This document shows, piece after piece, positions 32,764-41,235 of a stretch of DNA of 64,000 nucleotides (position 1 is the first letter of the stretch; every line of letters starts with the position of its first letter). The DNA is taken from positions 102,087 to 166,086 of the forward strand of contig NZ_BMWD01000019.1 of the NCBI RefSeq assembly GCF_014651055.1, read 5' to 3'. Below the pieces are notes generated by a model. That model did not search any database. It was not told where the DNA came from and worked only from the letters and a program-made list of their open reading frames with translations. The position numbers and the translations under genes were made by a program. This stretch comes from Streptomyces fructofermentans (GTDB lineage: Bacteria > Actinomycetota > Actinomycetes > Streptomycetales > Streptomycetaceae).

Positions 32764-34050
32764 TCAGGCCTTCCAGATCTTCTGGGCGTCACGCTGCCAG
32801 TCGGTCAGGATGGCGCCGATCTCCTTCGGTTTGGCGAGGAACTTGGTCAGCGCGGTGTCCGCGGTGGGCTGGAGGGCGTCGCTGGAGTCCCGGTTGAAGA
32901 ACTGGGTGATCTCCGCCGCGGCCTCGATGTGCGCGCGGCCCTTCTTCACGAGGGCGGTGCCGGAGTCCTTCGCGTCGGGGTTGCACGGCAGCGCGGTGCC
33001 CGAGGAGCCCTTGATGTAGATCTCCTGCGCCTCGGCGGTGGCGAGGTAGCGCAGCAGGTCGACGACCTGGTCGCGGCGGCCGGTGCGGGCGCTGGCGAAG
33101 TAGCCGTCGGTGGGGGCCTCTTCGGCGAGCGGGACCTTGGGGTCGATGACGGGGAAGCGGAAGAAGTCGATGTCGTCCAGGGCGTCCTTGGGCGCCGCGT
33201 CGGCGAAGAAGGTGCCGATGAGCATCATGCCGCTGCGTCCGTTCAGCAGCGACGTCGTGGCGTCCTGGAAGGCGACGGCGGTGCCGTTCGGGTCGAAGTA
33301 GGGCAGTACTTCCTGCCAGCGGTCGAAGACCCTGCGCACCTCGGGGTCGTCGAACCGGTGCTTCCCGGCGAGGAGTTCGCGGTGGTAGGCGGCGCCGTTG
33401 ATGCGGATGTCCAGGTAGTCGAACCAGGCCGAGGCGACCCAGGCCGTGTTGCCGCCCGCTCCCAGGCCGATGGGGGTGATGCCCTTGCCCTTGAGCTTGT
33501 CGCACAGGTCGAGGAAGTCGTCCCAGCTCTTCGGCTCGCTGACGCCCCACTTCGCGAAGTTGGACTTCCGGTAGAACATGCCCCACCAGTAGTACGTGGT
33601 GGGTACGAAGACCTTCTTGCCGGAACTCGCGGTGCACAGCGTGTTCAGGGCCTTGGAGTACTGCCCGAGGTCGGGCGAGGCCCAGACGTCGTCGAGGTCG
33701 AGCAGGAGGTCCTTGCTGCTGTAGGCCTCCGCGACCGAGCCGGGGTACCAGGTGTAGACGTCCGGCGGGTTGGCGGAGGTGAGGTACGTCGGCAGCTGGG
33801 TGCGGAAGGTCTCGGCGGCCACGGTGTTGAGGCTGGCGCGGCCCGATCCCTGCTTCGCGTAGGCGGCGACGAGGTCCGTCATCGCCGCCTTGGCCTGCGG
33901 GGCGGAGAGGTTGGACTGAAGGGTGACCGCGCCCTTGGAGGAGGTCGTGCCGGAGGGGGTCGAGGTGACACAGCCGCTGAGCAGTGCCGTCGTCCCGGCT
34001 GCTCCGAGTCCGGCGAGGAACCGGCGTCGGCCGGGCTGGTGAATCGTCAT
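32764..34050 (-). CDS. ABC transporter sugar-binding lipoprotein
   Basis: A 428-aa extracytoplasmic solute-binding protein. The signal has both a twin-arginine motif (GRRRFLAG) and a lipobox (LLSGC, Cys27), indicating a Tat-exported lipoprotein. The mature part has CUT1 binding-protein features: PDVYTWYPGS, VPTTYYWWGMFYRKS, IGLGAGGNTAWVASAWFDYL and GRSGMMLIGTFFAD. It captures oligosaccharides, probably alpha-galactosides given the following GH36 gene. The ATG at 34048-34050 has AGGGAG upstream. Its transcript probably begins near 34113, with a hairpin in the leader. Confidence 0.92.
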   Translation of the reverse strand: MTIHQPGRRRFLAGLGAAGTTALLSGCVTSTPSGTTSSKGAVTLQSNLSAPQAKAAMTDLVAAYAKQGSGRASLNTVAAETFRTQLPTYLTSANPPDVYTWYPGSVAEAYSSKDLLLDLDDVWASPDLGQYSKALNTLCTASSGKKVFVPTTYYWWGMFYRKSNFAKWGVSEPKSWDDFLDLCDKLKGKGITPIGLGAGGNTAWVASAWFDYLDIRINGAAYHRELLAGKHRFDDPEVRRVFDRWQEVLPYFDPNGTAVAFQDATTSLLNGRSGMMLIGTFFADAAPKDALDDIDFFRFPVIDPKVPLAEEAPTDGYFASARTGRRDQVVDLLRYLATAEAQEIYIKGSSGTALPCNPDAKDSGTALVKKGRAHIEAAAEITQFFNRDSSDALQPTADTALTKFLAKPKEIGAILTDWQRDAQKIWKA

Positions 34051-34078
34051 GGAGGGCTCCCTGTGGATCCGCACGGAC

Positions 34079-34106
34079 GGGGCCCCTCCCCTGGAGGAGG
34101 GGTCCC
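34079..34106 (-). terminator. Hairpin in the leader of the ABC operon (terminator or attenuator)
   Basis: An 11-bp stem with one G-U type pair (34079-34089 with 34096-34106) and a 6-base loop. It lies 30 bases before the binding-protein start and downstream of the predicted promoter. It may end the GH27 transcript, act as an attenuator, or protect the leader. Confidence 0.45.
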
Positions 34107-34120
34107 GCTCGCGTTGATCC

Positions 34121-34168
34121 AGATTCGCGTGGCCCTCGGGCCACGTCAAGAATAATTACTAATTTATT
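34121..34168 (-). promoter_or_regulatory. Promoter and AT-rich operator of the ABC operon
   Basis: Minus-strand -35 TTGACG (34149-34144), 17-bp spacer, -10 GAATCT (34126-34121). Immediately upstream is TAATTACTAATTTATT (34153-34168), matching 14 of 16 bases of the element at 36430-36445 in front of the GH27 promoter. The AT-rich element overlaps the GH27 stop codon. Confidence 0.55.
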
Positions 34169-36317
34169 TGAACTGGGTCCGGTGGACCCGGTTGTCGACG
34201 CCGCGGAACACCACGTCGATCGCCCCGCCGGCCCCGGCCACCGCTCCAGGAGCGCCCCCGAACGCGGCGCTCGGGAACTCCTGCCGCTTCGTCCAGCCCT
34301 TCCAGGCGCCGTCCTCGAACCGCTGCTGCCACAGGGTGTAGTCGCCGGCCCGTGTGTACAGCACGACCGCGTCGGCGCTCGCGACCAGCGTCGGGCTGCC
34401 GCTGACCGTCCCGCCGAGCGACGTCCACGGCGACCAGTCCCCCGACTCCTCGCGGGACCGCGTCCACACGTCGTCGGCGGCGGTGCGCACGGCCACATGG
34501 ACCCGTCCCTGCCCGTCGACGACGGCGGACGGACGCCCGTACGTCGTGCGGCCCTCGGGTGCGCCGAACGAGGTCCATCCGGACGTCGGACCGCGCCCCA
34601 CGACCCGGCCGTCCTCCCCCCGGGCGAAGAGCGCCCACTGCTCGGGACCGGTGAACGCCACGGACGGCGCGTCCGTCACCCGGCCGCCCAGACCGCGCCA
34701 GGGGCCCCAGCGGCCGTCGACGAGGGCACGCCGGTAGACGCGGGAGTCGGCGCCGCGCACGAACACGTCGACGCGGCCGCCCCGCGACGCGTACGCGGCG
34801 GGCTGACCCAGGATTCCGCCGCCCACCGGACCGCCGAGGTCCGTGGACCGCCCCTCCCCCGCACCGTCGGCCGGAGCCGTCCGCTGCACGAGCGAGCCGC
34901 GCGGCCCGCGCACGAAGGCCGTGAGCGTGTCGCCGTCCCGCACCACGGCCGGGTCGCCCGTGGCCCGCGGCCCGCCGATGCCGGCTCCGGGCAGGGCGTC
35001 CTCCCCGGTCAGTTTGAGGAACGCGGTGCCGTGCGCCGGGACTTCGACCGTGTACGAGTCGGTGTGGACACCCCGGTCCGCCCTGGCCCGCAGGTCGCGC
35101 ACCCGTACCGGCCCGCCGAGCGCCGCGTCGGAGAACCGGACCGTGCGCTCGACCGGCCGGTCCGACCTGTTGAGCAGCACGACGGCACGACGGCCGGCCC
35201 CCGACAGGACCTTGCTGTAGACGTCGCCCACGGAGTCACTCGCCACCCGGACTCCCTGTACGGCCAGGGGGTCCTGGTCGACGGCGATGATCTCGGGGTT
35301 CCGCAGCGTGCGGAGCATCGACTCCGACAGGGTGCGCGGGTCGGAGCCCAGGACGAGCGGCGAGCCCATCTGCGCCCACATCACGAACTGCGTGGTGGAC
35401 TCCTCCTCGGTCAGCTCCAGGGAGCCGTCGCCCATGCGCCGCATCGGGATGAGGTAGTCCGGGTCGTTGTAGTGGCCCGGCCCCTGGGCCTCGGGGTGCC
35501 AGGCGTTCGCGTCCATGTTGCGCAGCACGTTGGGCCACTGGCCGGGGCTGGGGGTGCCCCAGGCGATGTCCGTGCCGGTGCGCCAGGAGTCGGCGATGGT
35601 GGGGGCGTAGACGTACGTGTTGTGCGCGTCCTGCTCGGGCGTGTGCGGCACGCCCCAGTCGTCGGTGAGCGGATTGCAGAGGTTCAGCAGCATCCTCCGG
35701 CCCGACTTGGCCACGGCGTCGCTGAACTCCTTGAACGCCGGGCCCGGATCGAGCTTGGCGCCGATACCGCACAGGAAGTCGACCTTGATCGCGTCGAACT
35801 TCCAGTCCGCGAACTGCCGTGCGTCCTCCTCGTAGTGACCGCGGCTGCCGAGGCCGCAGGTCTTGCCTCCGTCGTAGGCGCCGGCGTCGGTGTAGATCCC
35901 CGCCTTGAGGCCGCGCTTGTGCAGATAGGAGACCAGGGCGGGCATCCCGGAGGGGAAGCGCTCCGGGTGGGCGACCAGCCGTCCCCGCGCGTCACGCGGA
36001 GCGTCGGCCTGCCAGCCTCCGTCGAGCCACACGATGTCGTAGCCGCTGTCCCGCAGACCGCTGTCGACCAGCTTGTCCGCGACGGAACGCACGTGCTCCT
36101 CGGTGGGGGCGCCCAGCCCGTAGTACGTGTTCCAGCCCATGTAGGGGGTCGGTGCGAGACCGCTGTCGTAGTACGCCGGCGCTCCCTGGTCCACGGCCTC
36201 CTGAGCCGTTGCGGCCGGGGCCGCGGTCGCCGCCAGCACCGTCGCGATCGCAACCGCGGTGGCACGACGGGTCCGTATCGAAACCGTGGACGGATGGCCT
36301 TGCGGGGGTGAAGTCAC
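34164..36317 (-). CDS. Secreted alpha-galactosidase, GH27, with C-terminal lectin-like beta-propeller
   Basis: A 717-aa exported enzyme. A signal peptide (basic start, hydrophobic VAIATVLAATAAPAATAQE) precedes the GH27 barrel: TPYMGWNTYYG, nucleophile D180 (IKVDFLCG), acid/base D250 (RTGTDIAWG), then the beta-sandwich to about residue 440. The last 270 residues are repeats of about 45 residues with GxW and SLGG patterns (WGPWRGLGG, GWTSFGAPEG, WSPWTSLGGT), like PLL-type fucose/glycan-binding propellers. The GTG at 36315-36317 has GGGAGAGG upstream. It probably trims galactose side chains outside the cell and works with the importer downstream. Confidence 0.92.
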   Translation of the reverse strand: MTSPPQGHPSTVSIRTRRATAVAIATVLAATAAPAATAQEAVDQGAPAYYDSGLAPTPYMGWNTYYGLGAPTEEHVRSVADKLVDSGLRDSGYDIVWLDGGWQADAPRDARGRLVAHPERFPSGMPALVSYLHKRGLKAGIYTDAGAYDGGKTCGLGSRGHYEEDARQFADWKFDAIKVDFLCGIGAKLDPGPAFKEFSDAVAKSGRRMLLNLCNPLTDDWGVPHTPEQDAHNTYVYAPTIADSWRTGTDIAWGTPSPGQWPNVLRNMDANAWHPEAQGPGHYNDPDYLIPMRRMGDGSLELTEEESTTQFVMWAQMGSPLVLGSDPRTLSESMLRTLRNPEIIAVDQDPLAVQGVRVASDSVGDVYSKVLSGAGRRAVVLLNRSDRPVERTVRFSDAALGGPVRVRDLRARADRGVHTDSYTVEVPAHGTAFLKLTGEDALPGAGIGGPRATGDPAVVRDGDTLTAFVRGPRGSLVQRTAPADGAGEGRSTDLGGPVGGGILGQPAAYASRGGRVDVFVRGADSRVYRRALVDGRWGPWRGLGGRVTDAPSVAFTGPEQWALFARGEDGRVVGRGPTSGWTSFGAPEGRTTYGRPSAVVDGQGRVHVAVRTAADDVWTRSREESGDWSPWTSLGGTVSGSPTLVASADAVVLYTRAGDYTLWQQRFEDGAWKGWTKRQEFPSAAFGGAPGAVAGAGGAIDVVFRGVDNRVHRTQFK

Positions 36318-36397
36318 TTGCCTCTCCCGATGGTTGGGAAGCACGGGGCGTGACGCGGGCCGCGTTGCGACAGAGGGCCGTCGACGTCACGGCGAAG

Positions 36398-36445
36398 ACT
36401 GTGGCGTGCGGCCGAAACCCTGTCAACATTAATTCCTAATTTAAT
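36398..36445 (-). promoter_or_regulatory. Promoter and AT-rich operator of the GH27 gene
   Basis: Minus-strand -35 TTGACA (36426-36421), 17-bp spacer, -10 CACAGT (36403-36398). The element TAATTCCTAATTTAAT (36430-36445) lies directly upstream, as in the ABC operon. The shared layout (element, TTGAC, 17 bp) suggests control by one regulator. Confidence 0.55.
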
Positions 36446-36979
36446 AGAAACAGCGATCCGGGTGCGATCGACGCCTTGACAGGCCACCCCGTCCGCTGCC
36501 AGGTTCGGCGTCACTTCCACGACCGGCCCCACCTCCACGACCGGCGGAACGCGTCACCGGACCCGCCGTCCGGCGGTTCGGCCTGCGCTCGGGCGACCCG
36601 CTCCGACACGGGCCACGACGGGTTCGGCACGGCTCCCGGTCCGACCGGTCGCCCCGCCCCGACCACGCCGGCCATGCGCAGGCTCCGGCCTCCCGGGGCG
36701 ACCGACCGGCAACCGCATTGACCGGACTCCGTCGCGCCCGCAGAACCCCGCGACCCGCCCGCGCGGTCCGCGCCCGGCCGCCACCGCACCCCGCGCGGTG
36801 GGCCGCCGCCGACCCCCTCCCGTGGTGCCGGAGCCCCGCCTGATCGCCGCGCCCGGCCACCGCGGGAGTCGCTCGGCCCAACAGGGCCCGCCGCCCCTCG
36901 CATTGGCCCCCACGTCGCATCCGCACCACGTCCTCCACCCGCCTCACCAGGCAGGACGACACAAACTCCTTATCGGGGG
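36446..36979. other. Divergent region between GH27 and GH2 genes
   Basis: About 530 bases beyond the GH27 promoter with no convincing gene. Minus-strand frames here are long only because of the high GC content; they are dominated by Gly, Arg and Ala. No repeats or RNA were recognised. It may hold distal regulatory sites. Confidence 0.4.
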
Positions 36980-37023
36980 TTGACAGAAGTCCGCTCTCGT
37001 CACAGCCTTTGGCAACGTTGTCA
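36980..37023 (+). promoter_or_regulatory. Promoter with LacI-type operator of the GH2 gene
   Basis: TTGACA (36980-36985), 17-bp spacer, CAGCCT (37003-37008), then TGGCAACGTTGTCA (37010-37023), a 14-bp palindrome with a central CG and one mismatch. The central CG and CAACGTTG core are typical of LacI/GalR-family operators. Its place at the start of transcription suggests repression. No LacI gene lies in the window. Confidence 0.55.
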
Positions 37024-37091
37024 TTCCGTTGGCGTCGAGCGCCGAGCCGCATCCGGCCCGCGCCGCCGCCTTTTGATGGGACATCACGTTC

Positions 37092-40000
37092 ATGAACGAT
37101 CAGTCGAGCCTGCCAAGTCACCCCTCGCGACGGTCCGTCGTCGCGACGGGGTCCACCCTGCTGGCAGGGTTCGGAGTCGGTTCCCTGCTGCCCGGGTCGG
37201 CCGCCGCCGCCACCGGAACCGGTGCCTCCGCCGCGCCCGCCCCGCCCGGCGAGCTCGCGCTCCACCGCCCCGTCACGGTCTCGTCGACGGCCTACGCGCC
37301 GACTCCCGGCTCGTTCGTGGTGGACCGGCTCGCCACCCAGGGGGTACGGGGCAGCGGATGGCGGGCCGAGGCGGGCGACCCCCAGTGGATCTCCATCGAC
37401 CTCCAGGCCCAGTGCCAGGTGACCTCGATCCGCCTCACCTTCGAAGGCGACGCGAGCGACCCGGTGTTCACACCTCCCACCAGCGGGAACCCGGCGAGCG
37501 GTACCACCGGCAAGGAGATCCAGTCGAGCTACGCGGTCGAGTACGTCGTCGAGACGTCGACCGACCGGACGTCCTGGACCAGCGCCTACCGCACGACGGC
37601 CGGCACCGGGGGCGTGGTGGACATCCAGCTCCCCCGCCCGGCCACGGCCCGCTGGGTGCGGATGACGTCACGCAGGCGCTCCGGCCCGCTCCCCCTCGGC
37701 CTCAACGGCTTCGAGGTCTTCGGCACCGCCAAGGGGCACCGGCAGCCGGCCACCGGCTGGACGGACTGGGGTACGCACCGCACGCCCGCGCCCGAGCTCT
37801 CCGTGGACCGCGACGGCACCGTGCCACTGGAGTCGGGGTGGCGGCTGACCCTGGACGACTGGGCCGACGCGGACGGGAGCAAGCTCTCCAAGGCCGGTGT
37901 GGACACGAGCGGCTGGCTGCCCGCCACCGTGCCCGGCACCGTCCTCGCCTCACTCGTCGACCAGGGCAAGCTGCCCGATCCGGTCGCCGGCCTCAACAAT
38001 CTGCGGATCCCCGAAGCCCTGTCGCGGCACTCGTGGTGGTACAAGCGGGACTTCGACGTTCCCCGCGGTCTGCGCACCGGAGCTGGGCGCAGGATCTGGC
38101 TGGAGTTCGACGGCGTCAATCACGCGGCCGACATCTGGCTCAACGGCCGCCGGGTGGGCGGCGTCACCCATCCCTTCGCCCGCTCGGCCCACGACGTGAC
38201 CGGGCTGCTCGCCCCCGGCGGCACGAACGCCCTCGCGGTGAGGATCACGCCGATGCCGGTGCCCGGCAGCCCGGGGGACAAGGGCCCCGCCGGAGAGGCC
38301 TGGGTGGACGCGGGCGCCAACCAGATGAACCTCAACTCGCCGACCTACCTCGCCTCCTCGGGCTGGGACTGGATGCCCGCGGTGCGGGACCGGGCGGCCG
38401 GCATCTGGAACCACGTCCGCCTCAGATCCACGGGCCACGTCGTGATCGGCGACCCCCGTGTCGACACCACGTTGCCCGACCTGCCCGACGTGTCGGTCGC
38501 CGAGGTGACCGTCGTCGTCCCCGTCCGCAACGCCGACACCGTAGAGCACCGTGCGGCGGTCTCCGCGGCGTTCGACGGCATACGGGTCAGCCGGACCGTG
38601 ACCGTGCCGGCCGGCGAGAGCGTCGAAGTCACGTTCACGCCCGACGTGTTCGGCGTGCTGCGCGTGCGCGACCCGAAGCTCTGGTGGCCCAACGGACTCG
38701 GTGAACCCACCCTCCACGACCTCACCCTCGTCGCGTCGGTCGGCGGCACCGAGAGCGACCGCCGCTCCACGCGCTTCGGCATCCGCCAGTTCGGCTACGA
38801 GTACGACGTGCCACTGCCGTTCACCGCCTCCGGCGACGCCTCCACGCACTCGGTCACCTTCGACCGGCAGCGGGCCGCCCAGTATGTGCGCATCAAGTGC
38901 CTGACCCGGGCAACGAGTTGGGGCAGCTCGCTGTGGACGCTGTCCGTGCTCGACAGCGCCAGGCCCGGCATCGACCTCGCACTGCACGCCCCGGCCGACG
39001 CGTCCAGCAAGGACGGCGACGACCACGGCCCGGCCCGTGTCACCGACGGCGATCCCGCCACCCGCTGGTCGTCGGCGTACGAGGACGACCAGTGGATCCG
39101 CGTCGACCTCGGGGCCGAGCAGTCCTTCGACCGGGTCGACCTGGTCTGGGAGCAGGCGTACGCCAGGACCTACCTGGTCCAGGTCTCCGCCGACGACGAC
39201 ACCTGGACCGATGTGGCGTCGGTCGACCACACAGCCGTACCACTGCCGTTCAACAACGGCAACGCGAGCCTGCAGGTGGAGGACTTCGCACCGCGCACCG
39301 CCCGCCATGTGCGCCTCGCCTGCGGGGTGCGCAACACGAGCTGGGGCAACTCCCTCTGGTCGCTCGGGGTCATCGACAGCACCGAGCCCGGGACCGACCT
39401 GGCCCTGCGGCGTACGGCGACCGCTTCGAGCGAGGACTCCGGCCATCCGGCCGCCCACGCCACCGACGGCGACGCCGGCACCCGCTGGTCGTCCGAGTAC
39501 AAGGACGACCAGTGGATCCAGGTCGACCTCGGCGCACCGCAGAAGTTCGACCGGGTGGCCGTCCTGTGGGAGCCGGCGTACCCGAAGACGTACGTGATCC
39601 AGGTGTCCGACGACGCCGAGCACTGGACCGACGTGAAGGAGGTGTCCAACACCCCGGACCCGCTGAAGATCAGCGTCAACGGCGTACGGGTACTGGCCCG
39701 CGGCGGCAACTGGGGCTGGGACGAACTGCTGCGCAGAATGCCGCCGGAGCGGATGGACGCGGCGGTACGGATGCACCGCGACATGAACTTCACGATGATT
39801 CGCAACTGGGTCGGGACCTGCGACCGGGAGGAGTTCTTCGCCGCCTGCGACGAGCACGGCATCCTGGTCTGGAACGACTTCCCCAACGCCTGGGGCATGG
39901 ACCCGCCGGACCACGACGCCTTCATCTCCCTCGCCCGCGACACCGTGCTGCGCTACCGCATGCACCCCAGCGTGGTGGTCTGGTGCGGGGCCAACGAGGG

Positions 40001-41177
40001 CAACCCGCCGGCGGCCGTCGACAAGGGCATGCGCGAGGCCGTCGAACAGCAGGTCCCCGGCCTCTTCTACCAGAACAACTCCGCCGGCGGGATCGTCACG
40101 GGCGGCGGACCGTACGGCTGGGTCGAACCGCACAAGTACTTCGACGCGTCGACCTACGGCAGCCGGGACTTCGGCTTCCACACGGAGATCGGCATGCCCG
40201 TCGTCTCCACGGCGGCCAGCATGCGCAACATGACGGGCGACGAGCCCGAGTGGCCGATCCGCGGAGCCTGGTACCACCACGACTGGAGCGAGCGCGGGAA
40301 CCAGTCGCCGCAGACGTACAAGGCTGCCATCGAGACCCGTCTGGGCAAGGCCGAGGACCTCGACGACTTCGCCCGCAAGGCCCAGTTCGTCAACTTCGAG
40401 AACACGCGGGCCATGTTCGAGGCGTGGAACGCGAACCTCTGGGACAACGCCAGCGGCCTCATGCTGTGGATGTCCCACCCCGCGTGGCACAGCACGGTGT
40501 GGCAGACCTACGACTACGACTTCGACGTCAACGGCACCTACTACGGAGCTCGTTCGGCCTGCGAGCCCCTCCATATCCAGGCGGACCCCGAAGGGCGGGT
40601 CATCGCCGTCAACCACACGCGCAAGGACCTGCGTGACGCCACCGTGTCCGCGCGGCTGCTGGACCTGAGGGGCCGGCAGGTCGGGCGGGCCAGGAGCGCC
40701 CGGGTGGACGTGTCCCGGGCGACGACCACGAAGGCGTTCACCGCAGGATGGAGCGACGACCTGCCCGACCTGCATCTCCTGCGCCTGACACTGGAGAGCG
40801 CCGACGGCCGGGTCCTGTCGCGCAACACCTACTGGCGCTACCGCACCCCGGAGGCCATGCGGGCCCTGGCCGAGGCACCCCGGACGACGCTCTCGGCGTC
40901 GGTGACGCGCCCGACCCGCTCGGGGAGCCGTCACGAACTGACCGCCACCGTGCGCAACCGCGGCGCGGCCGTCGCCGCCATGGTCCGGCTCTCCCTGCTG
41001 GACGGGACGACCGGGGATCGCGTGCTGCCGACCCTCTACGGCGACAACTACCTGTGGCTGCTCCCCGGCGAGTCGCGGTCCGTCACTGTGTCATGGCCCG
41101 CGCGGGCCCTGTCCGGGCACCGGCCCGTCCTCCGGGCGGAGGCGTACAACAGCCGCGCCACCACGGCCCGCGCCTAG
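37092..41177 (+). CDS. Tat-exported GH2 glycoside hydrolase with three discoidin-like (F5/8C) domains
   Basis: A 1361-aa enzyme. A Tat signal (PSRRSVVATGS) is followed by a discoidin/CBM32-like domain (about residues 55-215), the GH2 sugar-binding and Ig-like domains (about 230-575), then two further discoidin-like modules (about 575-855), and the TIM barrel (LARGGNWGWDELLRR onward) with acid/base E969 (GANEGNPP) and nucleophile E1032 (FHTEIGMPV). A C-terminal beta domain ends it. The two inner modules are a 140-codon tandem duplication. The barrel resembles beta-mannosidase/exo-beta-glucosaminidase types; with adjacent alpha-galactosidases a galactomannan-type substrate is possible. Start ATG, weak ribosome site. 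A LacI-type operator lies upstream. Confidence 0.88.
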   Translation: MNDQSSLPSHPSRRSVVATGSTLLAGFGVGSLLPGSAAAATGTGASAAPAPPGELALHRPVTVSSTAYAPTPGSFVVDRLATQGVRGSGWRAEAGDPQWISIDLQAQCQVTSIRLTFEGDASDPVFTPPTSGNPASGTTGKEIQSSYAVEYVVETSTDRTSWTSAYRTTAGTGGVVDIQLPRPATARWVRMTSRRRSGPLPLGLNGFEVFGTAKGHRQPATGWTDWGTHRTPAPELSVDRDGTVPLESGWRLTLDDWADADGSKLSKAGVDTSGWLPATVPGTVLASLVDQGKLPDPVAGLNNLRIPEALSRHSWWYKRDFDVPRGLRTGAGRRIWLEFDGVNHAADIWLNGRRVGGVTHPFARSAHDVTGLLAPGGTNALAVRITPMPVPGSPGDKGPAGEAWVDAGANQMNLNSPTYLASSGWDWMPAVRDRAAGIWNHVRLRSTGHVVIGDPRVDTTLPDLPDVSVAEVTVVVPVRNADTVEHRAAVSAAFDGIRVSRTVTVPAGESVEVTFTPDVFGVLRVRDPKLWWPNGLGEPTLHDLTLVASVGGTESDRRSTRFGIRQFGYEYDVPLPFTASGDASTHSVTFDRQRAAQYVRIKCLTRATSWGSSLWTLSVLDSARPGIDLALHAPADASSKDGDDHGPARVTDGDPATRWSSAYEDDQWIRVDLGAEQSFDRVDLVWEQAYARTYLVQVSADDDTWTDVASVDHTAVPLPFNNGNASLQVEDFAPRTARHVRLACGVRNTSWGNSLWSLGVIDSTEPGTDLALRRTATASSEDSGHPAAHATDGDAGTRWSSEYKDDQWIQVDLGAPQKFDRVAVLWEPAYPKTYVIQVSDDAEHWTDVKEVSNTPDPLKISVNGVRVLARGGNWGWDELLRRMPPERMDAAVRMHRDMNFTMIRNWVGTCDREEFFAACDEHGILVWNDFPNAWGMDPPDHDAFISLARDTVLRYRMHPSVVVWCGANEGNPPAAVDKGMREAVEQQVPGLFYQNNSAGGIVTGGGPYGWVEPHKYFDASTYGSRDFGFHTEIGMPVVSTAASMRNMTGDEPEWPIRGAWYHHDWSERGNQSPQTYKAAIETRLGKAEDLDDFARKAQFVNFENTRAMFEAWNANLWDNASGLMLWMSHPAWHSTVWQTYDYDFDVNGTYYGARSACEPLHIQADPEGRVIAVNHTRKDLRDATVSARLLDLRGRQVGRARSARVDVSRATTTKAFTAGWSDDLPDLHLLRLTLESADGRVLSRNTYWRYRTPEAMRALAEAPRTTLSASVTRPTRSGSRHELTATVRNRGAAVAAMVRLSLLDGTTGDRVLPTLYGDNYLWLLPGESRSVTVSWPARALSGHRPVLRAEAYNSRATTARA
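38850..39690 (+). repeat. 420-bp tandem duplication inside the GH2 gene
   Basis: Matching stretches recur exactly 420 bases (140 codons) apart, for example CCCGCTGGTCGTC at 39061 and 39481, and the codons for TRWSS(A/E)Y.DDQWI. The preceding YVRI/HVRL...SLW blocks also repeat at the same period. Each unit encodes one discoidin-like module. Confidence 0.85.
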
Positions 41178-41191
41178 GCGGGCGGGTCGTT

Positions 41192-41225
41192 CCGCCGCCC
41201 GGCGCACCGTGCCGCCGGGCGGCGG
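41192..41225. terminator. Bidirectional hairpin terminator
   Basis: A perfect 13-bp GC stem (41192-41204 with 41213-41225) and an 8-base loop lie between the convergent GH2 and MpaB-family genes. Confidence 0.8.
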
Positions 41226-41235
41226 CGGGTTCTCG

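Noticed and set aside
36511..36913. Minus-strand frames of 119-130 codons between GH27 and GH2
   Set aside because: They have Gly/Arg/Ala-rich translations, no ribosome sites and overlap each other; they are treated as non-coding.
37950..40934. 994-codon minus-strand frame opposite the GH2 gene
   Set aside because: It is the complement of a gene with clear catalytic motifs and shows mirror-image codon bias.
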